64,000 nucleotides of DNA, from assembly GCA_022578965.1 (NCBI GenBank), contig MU400516.1:434001-498000 (forward strand). The letters are read 5' to 3'. How positions within the stretch are numbered: position 1 is the stretch's first letter; each line of letters begins with the position of its first letter. Shown piece by piece: positions 45,926-56,365 of the stretch. Under the pieces are notes generated by a model that saw nothing but the letters and a program-made list of their open reading frames with translations, searched no databases and was not told the DNA's origin. This stretch comes from Xylaria sp. FL1777 (Eukaryota; Ascomycota; Sordariomycetes; Xylariales; Xylariaceae). The translations under genes and the position numbers were made by a program.

Positions 45926-48145
45926 ATGTCGAACCAGCAGGGCAAATGGCGCGAGGATCAGGTTCTCGTCATCTGCCCTGGCAGCCAGACCACCATGGCC
46001 CAGCTAGGCTGCAGCGAGCTTACACCGCCGGCGCATCGCATTCCCACGAGGATGTTCAAAGATGACGAGGGCGACGAGTACCGGCCTTACTACACCTACA
46101 AGCGCAAGAAGGCTGCGACGACGGAGAAGACGGAGAAGATAGAGATAACAGCGCCCGCCGATGGCGCAAACGACGACGAGGAATGGGAATACGTCGAGGA
46201 CCGTGACAGCATTGAAGGTGCCATCTATCCAATGCAGGGTACGTTGATAGTTCTGATTGATAGTATCTGGATCTTGCTACCCCTGATCAACAGTGATCAA
46301 GGGTCATCGAATCGAGGCAGCAACAGTTGCTAATAACTAAGTTGCAGGTGGGCGCATAGTCAATATGCCAGCCTTCCTGGCTTTTCTCGATCACGTACAC
46401 AGTCTCCTCACATCGACGTATCACAATACCCCAATCGTGCTGATGGCTTCGCCGCAATGGACCCGCCCCGACTGCGAAGAGATAGCCCGCTACATATTCG
46501 AGAAAACCAAGACGCCAGCACTTTGTCTCTTACATAGCGCCGTCGCTTCGCAGTATGGCCTTAAGTGGTCTAATATGACAGTGGTGGACATTGGGTTCGA
46601 GAAAGTCGATGTTACATGCATTTATGATAGCAATATTGTCAGTCATAAGGACCTGGGATTTCCGACACCGGTGCGAGAAATTTCCGGCGGAGAAGTGTTC
46701 ACGCAGAAGCTGTTCTCCTTGTTGAAGGGCAAGGGCTTCACGTATGAAATGGCCGAACAGCTGAAAAAGAGTCCAATATGCGAGGTCCTACCATACGTAC
46801 CTGAATTGCCAGAGTTGATGGAGCTTCCCACGGAATCGCAAGTAGCTGCAAGCCAAGGAGCTGCGCCAGTAACTACTAGCGCAGAATTGCCAAAGATCAC
46901 GGAGCCATCAAAACCCGCCTTTAACATTACAGACAACGACACGGAGAATGGTGATCCCAAGGAAGCAGACGAAGGCGTTCTGGACGTGGCTAACATCGTT
47001 ACGAGCGGCAACACGCGCGAATTCCTCGCCAAACGCGAAAAGGAGAAGGCGGAGAAGGCTAAAACGAAGAAGCAGAGCAAGGGTCAGGAAGCCGAGTCTG
47101 CTGCCGTAAAGCCCGTTCGGTTACCCAATTCCAAACGGAAGACCAACATATTTCACTATGAAGACTTAGAGCATGAGGATGTACAAGTACCGGTTCCGAA
47201 TGGTGCGGCTAAGCCTAGTTCCGCAGCTGCAGCAAGTGCCGAAGCGCCCATCAGTGACACGCCAGCCGCAACGGAAAATGCCTCGACAAACTCAGAGGTA
47301 AAATCCGAGGACAAACCCACAGAAGGCAGTCAGATGAACGGCCAGACAAATGGCGATTCGTCTACCGATCCTAGCAAAACGGTAACAGAACGCCGAACAA
47401 AACGTGTGCGGAAGGATGTTGAAGTTGGCCTGGAGAGGTTCTCTTTCGCGGATCGCGGCGAGATAAACCGGATCACGGATACGATATATCACGCAATTCA
47501 AAGCATTGATGATATCTATAAGCGATCTGCTTGCTGGGATAACATCGTCTTTGTTGGCAACGGTAGTCGCCTCCGAGGACTCAAAGATAACATTATGCAG
47601 ACGCTGATTTCTCGGCATCTCATTTCACCCAGCACTGCCACCATTTTCACGTCTGAGCTTCCCTCTAACATGGCGACGCCAAGCGGAACAGGTTCGCAAA
47701 CCCCAACTGGCTCCTTTACGGGCCAGCTCCCCACCACAAGCTCTGTAAATCCTCTGTTGCAGGCGGCAACGACAGCTTCGCTTGGCGTACCTGGCCAAGT
47801 CCACGCCCCTGGTTCGAATGCTGGCGACGGTACTAGCCACCATTCTCATGGACAGACACCGATGAGCATAAAGCAGGCTGTCCAGCCAACGTATCTTGCC
47901 GACTGGACCAAGAATGGCTTTGAAGAAGCCATGTTTCTGGGCTCACTCGTGGCTGCTCGCCTAGCATACTGTATCCATAACTTGGATGCGGCCACCACAG
48001 AGTCTCAGCGCTACATGAGCCTAAACCGTGTTGATTACAAGTGAGTTGCTCGTAAACCCGGGGCTCAAAAATTTCCCATGCTAACCACATTGGCAGCGAG
48101 AACGGCCCAAAGGCCATCCGGACTCACTCGATGTTAGGTTCATAA
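45926..48145 (+). CDS. ARP9: Actin-related protein 9 (SWI/SNF and RSC subunit)
   Basis: Arp9 pairs with Arp7 (Arp42 in fission yeast) on the HSA helix of the remodeller ATPase. Three exons: 45926-46238, 46348-48040 and 48097-48145, about 684 residues. The N-terminus WREDQVLVICPGSQTTMAQL with RIPTRMF matches fungal Arp9, which fixes both identity and start. The actin-fold core resumes with MPAFLAFLDHVHSLL, PIVLMASPQWTRPDCEEIARY and the phosphate-2-like TVVDIGFEKVDVTCI. Then comes FTYEMAEQLKKSPICEVLP, a long disordered insertion (about 260-460, Lys/Glu-rich then Ala/Pro/Thr-rich), and the C-terminal lobe (VEVGLERFSFADRGEINRI, DNIVFVGNGSRLRGL). The last exon adds NENGPKAIRTH, a family-typical tail. 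Loss of ATP-site residues is usual for Arp9. The frame is open well upstream, without an ATG before 45926 in the same exon. Confidence 0.92.
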
Positions 48146-48862
48146 ACCGCGCGGTGTGCTTAACTGCTTCTCTTTGGGCGGGATATCCCGGAGTTGATGG
48201 ATGTAAAAAAAAAATGGAGGCGTCTTGTGAGGGAAGTCATTCATGTGGCCTTGGTGTTTTTTCTATCCTTCTGGCTACCTTTGAGGTACACTGTAGAGTA
48301 TTGGCAGCAACTTAAAGATCTTATAGCAATCTGGTAGTTGGTTTGGAACAGGGTTAGTTAGGAACAATGCTCATCCAGTAAGCCTTCATGCGATGAAGTT
48401 CTTCCAGTGTTGCCGTCGAGGAGAGTAATGGAAATATAGTTAGTCATGGCCTTATACAATGCCGCATGAATGATACAGAATTAGAACACACAAAATGCTT
48501 GCTAGTATGTGCCTAGAGAAAATACTGATTTGACTTGAAGGAACACGTGAAAGTTATAAGTTAACCCCGATCTAATAGAGTTAACTATACATTTATCTCA
48601 ATATTTACCCGGGGTTTCTCATCCAGTAACGTAAGATATAAAATATGATATGAAAACCTCGCTTTTAATTATGGCAACAATAAAGACTTCTCTTTTAAGA
48701 AATAGAAGTACTACAAACTGCAACTATCTTGCCAATATTTCGCCTGTATTCCCTGTGTATCTTTGCTGCCCTGGCAAGCAAGCCTCAATATCTTAACCTC
48801 ATCAGATATATTTTCTTATCCCATCAACAAGTTTTCCTTTAACACCGTGCTTAAAACGACAA
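48146..48862. other. ARP9 3' region and A+T-rich spacer
   Basis: A nine-base A run near 48206 and A+T-rich DNA follow the ARP9 stop. No gene is seen. Confidence 0.4.
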
Positions 48863-49275
48863 TTAACTCTGATTTGACTCGAGGTCCTCGTTGTCGACAG
48901 CGCCTAGTATCGGAGAAGGGTCGACGTCGCTATGTAACATCAACAGACTCTCGAGCTGCTGGTTTCCCTTCTCGATATTCTTGAGCTGTCTATGGAACTC
49001 GTCACGATCGTGGCCAACCCACCTCAATTTATTGTATAGGCCCAAGACAGACTGCCGCTCTTTAGCATTAGCGGTGGGTTTCATGAGTTCCTCGGTCACG
49101 AATCTTGGAGTTTCCTCTGCCACATCCTATTTGCTAAGGATAGCGATTCGCTTATCTCTTCGGCTTGGCCTCGGGTTGAGGCTTGTGATAGGGTCTTGTC
49201 ATGGGTTTCGATTGATGTGGTTGAGTGCACTTCAGTTGACCCGCTCGTGAATGAAGCTATTTCGACGGCGGTCAT
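48863..49275 (-). pseudogene. HeLo-domain-like fragment, probably decayed
   Basis: The clearest piece is 49123-48863, about 86 residues. It contains the pattern KERQSVL...NKLRWVGHDRDEFHRQL...QLESLL, which resembles the C-terminal half of HeLo (HET-s/LopB type, membrane-acting) domains, where a K-x-R-W, D-x3-F and paired leucines recur. The N-terminal half of such a domain is missing. A second short frame starts with ATG at 49275 (MTAVEIASFTSGS) but runs out of phase into this one at about 49125; a TAG just upstream closes the other frame. No good intron joins them. A coding-like stretch also exists further upstream (about 49480-49370). I read this as a broken relic; a small real gene is the alternative. 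Confidence 0.35.
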
Positions 49276-49805
49276 TGTGGCTCTACGTTTTCTACTAGAA
49301 TTCAGAAGAGCGTACTACAATATAACGAAAGTAGTGTGATCGTCTACGGTAGCCTATTTGTTGATATGAAGTATTCGATCAGCCTTTTCGTTGTAGTCGT
49401 CGCCGCCGTATTTTGTTCGGTATAAACGTGTGTGGTATGACTTGAATACTCGTTTTCTCACGCGGTCTTCTTACAAGCTAGGTCTCACTTCTTTTATCCT
49501 CCAATTTTCACCCCGTACTCTTTCAAGCTTAACATATATCATCGGGGTTGATGCCGACTCACAACTTGCTGGTGTCCCTCTAGCCGTGTAGTGCGCTCTC
49601 GGGACTCTTACTTAACATTTTCCTTATGATAACTTCAAACGAGCAAATATACTTGCGTTCAATCAATCCAATCAATGGATTTTGCACCATCTATCTATCA
49701 TCGGCTGGGTACCGGTAGCCAACAATTAGCATGGATCCTTTACAAGTCGCATCTTGAGAATACAATCACAATTGCTAAGGGAAATCTTGCAGCAATGAAA
49801 AGCTT
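49276..49805. other. Spacer upstream of tRNA-Val
   Basis: On the minus strand it contains a coding-like run (KSYHTRLYRTKYGGDDYN) near 49480-49370, ending in TAG, possibly part of the decayed locus beside it. Otherwise nothing is recognised. Confidence 0.35.
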
Positions 49806-49879
49806 GGTTTCGTGGTGTAGTTGGTTATCACGTCAGTCTAACACACTGAAGGTCTCCGGTTCAAGTCCGGGCGAAATCA
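49806..49879 (+). tRNA. tRNA-Val (anticodon AAC)
   Basis: The 74 bases fold as a standard cloverleaf. GGTTTCG pairs with CGAAATC (one G-U), with discriminator A. The A box (TGGTGTAGTTGGTTA) and B box (GGTTCAAGTCC) are present. The anticodon stem TCAGT/ACTGA encloses CTAACAC, with AAC at 49840-49842. No intron. A TTTT at 49889-49892 gives a normal Pol III stop. Confidence 0.97.
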
Positions 49880-49888
49880 ACAGATATA

Positions 49889-49892
49889 TTTT
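49889..49892 (+). terminator. Pol III terminator of tRNA-Val
   Basis: Four T begin ten bases after the tRNA 3' end, the usual distance and minimum length for RNA polymerase III release. Confidence 0.7.
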
Positions 49893-50610
49893 GGACGATG
49901 TTCATTGTTTTGGTCTTGTCTCTTTTTTGTCTTTTTTTATTATTCTCGTTCATTTCGCTTCCGTGTTGCTGTGACCCCTTTCATGCTTAGAATGTCTAGT
50001 AAGTGGCCTCATGAGTTGCTGACAATATATACTAAATCTTAGCCATGAAGAAAAGATGTCAGTATCAACATGCAGTTGAAGAAAGTGGCATGTACAATGA
50101 GATTAGGTCGAGGTTAAAGTAATGCTACTTCTTAATATCATCGAGTATTTCCTTGTGGCTTCTTTGGTACTATCTCTAAATTTAGCATGAACTTAGGGTA
50201 GGTTTTGAGCTATGTAGGAGCTCGGGTTCGCCTCGCTATGCAGGGCACGAAATGGAAGCTAATACGTAGGAAGGTATACATATTCGTGCGGGACGAATGG
50301 CAGATAGATATCCATCCATAGATGCAATGAGTAAAAGACGGACTTGCGTTTGTGAATTTGTGACGGATGAAGAGACCGTTAGCATTCTGCCCCTTTCATT
50401 TATCCCTTTCCCCCTTTCACCATATATACATACATACATACCTATTCTTTTTAACACAGATGAACGTAATAGGAAGGGCACCCAGACAACAACGGCATGA
50501 GATCTCGCAAAGGTCTTTACTAAGCCTCAAAATTACAACTCTGTTATAGCCAAGGGAGTAAGTACCGGGAAAGAGAAACCCGAGCAAACTACCTACCTAC
50601 TCAGCCCCCT
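49893..50610. other. Spacer on the 3' side of ZTA1
   Basis: Mixed composition with CATACATACATA-type short repeats near 50420-50445. No gene is seen. Confidence 0.4.
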
Positions 50611-51911
50611 CTACTTCCGTGGATCAATCAGCACCTTGCCCGTCGTCTTCCTACCCTCCAGGTCCTCGTGGGCCCGCTTCACCTCGCTAAGGGGGTAGGT
50701 GTCGTGCACGCGGACCTCGAAGCCATCCTTCTCGATGAAGCCAAAGAGCTCCTCGGTATAGCCCGTGAACTCCTCCCTGGTCACGATGTAGTTGAACAGG
50801 GTGGGCCTCATCAGGCGCACGTTCTTGGCGGCCAGCCGGGCGATGGTGAAGGGCGGGACGGCGCCCGACGCGTTGCCGAAGGAGATGAGGCTGCCCTTGC
50901 GCGCGACGCACTCGAGGCTGAGCTCGAAGGTGGACTGGCCGACGCCGTCGAAGACGGCCACGACCCCGCTGCCGCCGGTCAGCTCGAGCACCCGCGCCTT
51001 GACGTCCTCGTGGCTGTAGTTGACGACGTGCTCGGCGCCGTTCTGTGCCGCGAGCGCCGCCTTCTCCGCCGTCGACACCGTGCCGATCGTGTGTGCGCCG
51101 ATGGCCCGCAGTAGCTGGCATAGCAGTAAGCCCGTGCCGCCCGCGGCCGCGTGCACGAGCACCCAGTCGCCCTTCTTCACCGCGTGCGCCTCGCGCACTA
51201 GCGTTAGCGCCGTCAGCCCCTGCAGCAGCGCCGCCGCCGCCGTGCCCGGCTTGAACGACGCCGGCACCTTGATGGCCTTCGCCGCCGGCGTCGTGCTGAA
51301 CTCCGCGTACGCCCCCTCGCCCATCCACACCACGCGGTCGCCGACCTTGAAGTCCAGCACGTCGCCTGGGCCCACGGCCACGACAGTCCCCTCCGCCTCC
51401 CGGCCGAGGATGTAGGGGAACTGTGGCGCCTTATAGAGGCCGGTGCGGAAGTATCTGTGAATGTCGTTAGAACGAGTGTTGGCTCTGGCTGTCTGTATTT
51501 TTGCCATGGCAGTAGGCTATGATAAGAGTGGTTTTAAATAAGTGCAGGAGAGGGAAAGTGTGGGATTTATTAAGAGTAGAACGATATAACTGACGTGTCG
51601 ATGAAGTTCACGCCGAGGTAGTCATTCTGCACCAAGACTTCGCCGTCGGCGGGCGTGGGCACCGGGACATCGGTCTTGTATTCCAGGACGTCGGTGCCGC
51701 CTGTCTTGGTGATGTACACGGCCTTCATAAGTTTCGGAACCGGAGCCATTGTGGATGTGAAATGTCGGCTGATACTGGCAGTAGGACTCTTTCTTGTAAG
51801 AATCGTTGATCTGAGATCTAGAGACGGATGAGACAGCGAGAGCTGAGACGTGATGGCGGATAGCCGGCGAGACGCTGTGAGTGCGGGATGTGATATAAGT
51901 CGAAGGGACAT
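50611..51911 (-). CDS. ZTA1: Zeta-crystallin-type NADPH quinone oxidoreductase
   Basis: Zta1-type enzymes of the medium-chain reductase family reduce quinones with NADPH and, in yeast, bind AU-rich RNA. Two exons, 51911-51595 and 51454-50611, join over a 140-nt intron (GTCAGT donor, TTCTAAC branch motif, CACAG acceptor) to about 386 residues. The catalytic domain begins with MKAVYITKTGGTDVLEY and restores GVNFIDTYFRTGLYK across the splice. The nucleotide-binding motif AAAGGTGLLL lies near 205-215. The protein has no zinc-site Cys pattern, as expected for quinone reductases. Upstream of the conserved start (ATG at 51749, residue 55) is a Ser/Arg/Leu-rich, acid-poor segment that looks like a mitochondrial presequence, so two forms may exist. 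Exon 2 is markedly richer in G+C than nearby genes, with strong G/C third positions. Confidence 0.94.
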
Positions 51912-52545
51912 GGAACGAAGCGGCAACGCTTGAGTACCTATACAGCTATGAAGATAATACTAGCTATATATGTATTTGTCCCTTCTGTCACCAGATCTAG
52001 TTTCTCCTATTCGAGTTATTTATGAAGGTACAAGATGAGATCCTAGTCAAAACCCTATTTACTGATAGGTAAGTGTAACATTAAGTCCGGTCGTCGAATT
52101 AATCAGCGAGCGTGGAATTGAATAGCCGCACATACGCGGCCCCTCCTTTTCCGAACAGCTTAAAAGACTGACGCCATTCACGACAGCAGCCCCTCATAAG
52201 CCCCCGCCCCGCACGGGGGACTTGTTCTAAGACTTGTTCCAGGGGATGGAGAAGACGGAATAAGCCAGGGCCACTCCGGAATTACTGTATCAACAGGCAT
52301 ATATGTATTAGTAGCAGCTACCCAGTGTTTGCCTTTGCCTTGCTTTGTGTCTGTTGTTTTTCTTGCTGATGCGCTATTTGGGTAGCAAATGCAAGAACTC
52401 TAGGTACACATCTATATCACCGTATTCCCATGTGAATCCTGTTAGTATTCATGGTAGTTGGGGAATCTATTAGACATTCTGACCATGTATGATTACCTGT
52501 CTGTTATGTTACATTCCCTTCAGCTCAGCTCACCTTTTCCCCGCT
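51912..52545. other. Spacer between ZTA1 promoter and CCT4 3' end
   Basis: The side next to 51911 should carry the ZTA1 promoter; the other side the CCT4 3' region. No gene or clear site is seen. Confidence 0.4.
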
Positions 52546-54317
52546 CTACCGCGTCAAGGCGATATCGTCAATTCTTAGTATCATCTTGACGGTCTCGGCT
52601 GCCAATTCTATGGCGCTTGTGCTCACTAACAGCGGCTGGAGCACGTTTTCTTTAGCGATGTTTGTGTTCACACCTCCACTCCTGATGCTGACACCGGCAT
52701 TCTTCTCGCCCATCTCGTGTCTATGCCGAAGATCTGTAACAACTTTGATGCTGTTTAGCCCGGCGTTCTCAGCCAGTGTGGTGGGTATAATCTCCAGCGC
52801 GTCAGCAAACGCCTTCCAGCAAATGGCTTCTGTTCCGGTCAAGGAACGCGCCTGCTTAGAAAGTTGAGCTGCTATTTCAATCTCAGGAGCACCACCACCT
52901 GCAATGAGAGCCTTCTTCTTGACGAGACAGCGGATAACACAAAGTGCGTCGTGAAGTGAACGCTCAGCCTCATCAAGGATCAAGCTGTTTGCACCACGGC
53001 ATACTACAGACACAGTCTTACCCGTTGTCTTAGTGCCTGTGACCTTAACCATCCGGGCCCCATTAGATTGGACTTCTTCGACTAGATCGGCGCTTCCAAG
53101 CTTGTCCTCGGTGAAAGAGTCAATGTCTGCAATGGGCTTGCACCCTGTGGACTTGCAAATAAATTCAACCTCATCTCGTTCAATGTCCTTGACGGCAAGG
53201 ATGTTGAGTTTCGCCAGGAAGTGCAACGACAGATCATTGACAGCGTCGCGAAGAATGGATTTTTGGATGAGGAGAACATTGCACTTCGCCTTCTTGATCT
53301 TTTTGACCAAATCTAAAAGGTAGAGCCGCTCTTCTTTAACGATCTTATCCATTTGGCGGTAGTCGTTGACTGAGATTGTATTTTCCATCTAGTACATGTT
53401 AGTGAATAGTCCTCTTGGTGAGCGAACATCGTAATACTCACATCTGGCTTCGGAGGGCTCAGTTGGAACTGAATTAGACCAATCTTCGCCTTCTCCATTC
53501 TCACCGGTCCACTTGCCGCCTTGATGACGGGTTGTGTGAGAACTAGCCCATTAACTAGTTCACTATCTTCTATTGTGCCTCCAACTTTCTTGATAATTCT
53601 AATGTTTTTTAGGTCGACATTGTCAGCCGTTTTGACATCTATCGTTTTCGTGACGGCGTTCACGGCCATGGAGCCCAGTAGACCCGAGTATTGTGAGACG
53701 ATCTTGGACGACAGCGAGGTGTTGGCTGCCTGTAGAAGGGTGGCGCTGTCTGATAGAGAAACAGGTTGCGACATGTCGTGTAGGATTTGGACTGCGGCTG
53801 CGGCGGCTCGTTGGAAAGACTCGGAGATAACTGAAGGGTGGATGCCTTTGGAGAGTAACCGGTCTGCAGCGCCGAGCAGGGCGCCACATATGACTACTAC
53901 AGAGGTCGTTCCATCACCAGCTTCGACATCTTGGGCAGACGAAAGATTGACGAGCATCTTGGCAGTCGGGTGCATGACAGCCATGCTCTTTAACATGGTA
54001 TGTCCGTCGTTCGTGATAATAGTCTCGCCCTTGCCGCTTCGAATCATCTTGTCCATTCCTCGAGGGCCTAGAGAGGTTCTTATGGCGTCGGCAACAGCTA
54101 TACTATCGACTTAGCGACGGTGGGCTAGTAAATGCTCTGAGGGAGGATAGTAATACCTCTAGCAGCTACAATGTTGGACGACCGAACAGCCACAGGCTTT
54201 TCCTTATTCTTTTGGAATGTTAGCTACAAGCTTCGGTGACAAGAGGGGGAAACGTACTCGAAAGACACCGCCAGCGCTGTTGACGCCGCTAGACGGAGCT
54301 GCGGCGACGGAGGCCAT
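52546..54317 (-). CDS. CCT4: Chaperonin TRiC/CCT subunit delta
   Basis: CCT4 is one of eight subunits of the cytosolic chaperonin ring that folds actin, tubulin and WD-repeat proteins. Four exons: 54317-54258, 54208-54157, 54097-53442 and 53388-52546, about 536 residues, the usual length. The equatorial domain has [21 protein letters not shown] and the ATP-site motif GDGTTSVVV near 90-105; the second nucleotide motif [10 protein letters not shown] lies near 413-422. [20 protein letters not shown] and [19 protein letters not shown] are diagnostic for delta rather than other CCT subunits. Intron 2 ends in a cluster of three AGs; the last (giving [15 protein letters not shown]) was chosen because only it restores the conserved sequence in phase. 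The start is supported by a short Ala/Ser-rich first exon. It is head to head with RPT1. Confidence 0.95.
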
Positions 54318-54925
54318 GTTGAAGTAGATGTGCGGTCGTGTCGAAGCAGTTGTAGATTCTCTGCTTTTCCGTGCTATTGTAGTTTCGAAATGTTGCGGCC
54401 GTCCCCTGTTCCTGTTGTTTCGCTGCCAAAATCTTGTTTGGCTGAATGGTGGGTAGGGATGTTTTTAGGATGTTTTTGAAGGGTTAGGTAGATTGAGTTT
54501 AGGTAGGTAGGCCGAGAGACTCGGGTCCTCTCCCCGCTGTAGGCTGTGATGGAATTATTATCATTTTTTAATCCGAAATAATCTGTACTGGGGGGTAGCT
54601 GCGAGGCTGCCGATGAACTAGCACAGATTCGGCCTAGCCTGTACTCAGGTAGCCCCAGCGACTCCAGGCAATAGAGAGCTTATGCAACCAACCCAAGCAA
54701 CCCTGGACCTGTTCCGAGCTTGTATCTCGTGTCTTCCAGCATCCGCCTTGCCGTCCTGCCCAATTCATCATTACCCTCGCCTTCTGCCCTCTTCCAAGAC
54801 AGCAAGGTAGTCTTACGAGATACTGTTAATACTATTAATTTCTCGTATGCGTCCTTTTGTTTCCTCTGTCTTCCCACATACCACCCCAACACTGTTGAAC
54901 CGTCTCAGCTCGCTCAACTGTCAAC
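54318..54925. promoter_or_regulatory. Divergent promoter CCT4 / RPT1
   Basis: Only 608 bp separate the two start codons, so the chaperonin and proteasome genes share this promoter space. I looked for a perfect heat-shock element or yeast-type proteasome box and did not find one by eye. A TAGGTAGGTAGG short repeat is at about 54500-54512, and a CT-rich leader precedes RPT1. Confidence 0.5.
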
Positions 54926-56365
54926 ATGGTACGTCTACGTCTTCCTCTCTTACTAATATCGCGGTTAGCTGACTTTATATCTAGCCTTCTGCTACGGGAT
55001 CGAACTGGGAGAAGTATAAGAAGAATTTCGCAGATGATGAAATAGAAGAGAAGAAAATACAACCTCTTTCCGACGAGTAAGCCCTCCCGTCGCTTCCTTC
55101 GCATTTCAACCACGTCAGACAGTCTCTAACCGCAGGACAGAGACATTCAGGTCCTGAAGACGTACGGCGCTGCACCTTACGGGACCTCACTCAAGAAGCT
55201 GGAGCAACAGATTAAAGAGAAGCAACAAAGTGTGGATGAGAAGATTGGGGTCAAGGAATCCGATACAGGACTCGCCCCACCACATCTCTGGGATGTCGCC
55301 GCCGACCGCCAGCGAATGTCCGAAGAGCAACCGTTACAGGTAGCGCGCTGCACTAAGATCATTGGTGACGAGAAGGACGAGTCGAAGAGCAAATATGTCA
55401 TTAATGTTAAGCAAATAGCCAAGTTCGTCGTTCAGCTGGGCGAGCGCGTCTCGCCTACCGATATCGAGGAGGGTATGCGTGTGGGTGTTGACCGCAACAA
55501 GTACCAGATCCTGCTTCCCTTACCGCCCAAGATCGATGCGAGCGTTACAATGATGACGGTCGAAGAGAAGCCAGATGTCACATACGGTGATGTGGGCGGC
55601 TGCAAGGAGCAGGTGGAGAAGCTAAGGGAAGTCGTCGAGATGCCTTTGCTGTCTCCTGAACGGTTCGTCAACCTGGGTATCGACCCCCCGAAAGGTGCCC
55701 TGCTGTATGGCCCACCTGGTACGGGCAAGACCTTGTGCGCCCGAGCAGTTGCGAACCGAACGGATGCCACGTTTATTCGTGTCATCGGTAGTGAGCTGGT
55801 CCAGAAGTACGTCGGTGAGGGTGCCAGAATGGTCCGAGAGCTTTTCGAGATGGCGAGGACAAAGAAGGCGTGCATCATCTTCTTCGATGAAATTGATGCC
55901 GTTGGTGGTGCTCGGTTTGATGATGGTGCTGGTGGAGACAACGAAGTCCAGAGAACCATGCTGGAACTGATCACACAGTTGGATGGCTTTGATGCTAGAG
56001 GCAACATTAAGGTGATGTTCGCTACCAATAGACCGTCCACACTTGACCCTGCCCTGATGCGGCCGGGCCGTATCGACAGAAAGATCGAATTCTCTCTCCC
56101 CGACCTCGAGGGAAGGGCGAACATTCTCCGCATTCACGCAAAGAGTATGTCGGTCGAGCGAGATATCCGATGGGAGCTGATCTCGCGTCTCTGCCCTAAC
56201 GCCACAGGTGCCGAGCTACGAAGTGTATGTACCGAGGCGGGTATGTTTGCTATTCGTGCCAGGAGAAAGGTGGCTTCCGAGAAGGACTTCCTAAGTGCCG
56301 TCGACAAGGTCATCAAGGGCAACCTGAAGTTCAACTCTACCGCAACATACATGCAGTACAATTAA
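54926..56365 (+). CDS. RPT1: 26S proteasome regulatory ATPase Rpt1
   Basis: Rpt1 is one of six AAA ATPases at the base of the 19S regulatory particle that unfolds substrates for the proteasome. Three exons: 54926-54928 (the ATG alone), 54985-55076 and 55141-56365, giving 439 residues. An N-terminal coiled coil (about 35-70) and the OB fold ([11 protein letters not shown] to ILLPLPPK) precede the AAA domain. The Walker A box GPPGTGKT is near 222-229, Walker [10 protein letters not shown] near 275-283, and the second region of homology carries [31 protein letters not shown] wording and the end TYMQYN separate Rpt1 from the other five ATPases. The two introns are 56 and 64 nt. The second acceptor is the AG eight bases... 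downstream of a nearer one, because the first would give a stop. A start exon of just three bases is unusual but fits phase and family start [12 protein letters not shown]. Confidence 0.94.

Noticed and set aside
50668..51114. 148-codon plus-strand frame opposite ZTA1
   Set aside because: It is antisense to a well-supported exon and open only because of high G+C third positions.
50687..51328. 213-codon minus-strand frame rich in Gly, Arg and Ala inside ZTA1
   Set aside because: It lies in another phase of the G+C-rich ZTA1 exon and has the composition of a frame shadow, with no family resemblance.
53521..54114. 197-codon plus-strand frame
   Set aside because: It is antisense to CCT4.
55432..56133. 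233-codon minus-strand frame
   Set aside because: It is antisense to RPT1, whose reading is certain from AAA motifs.
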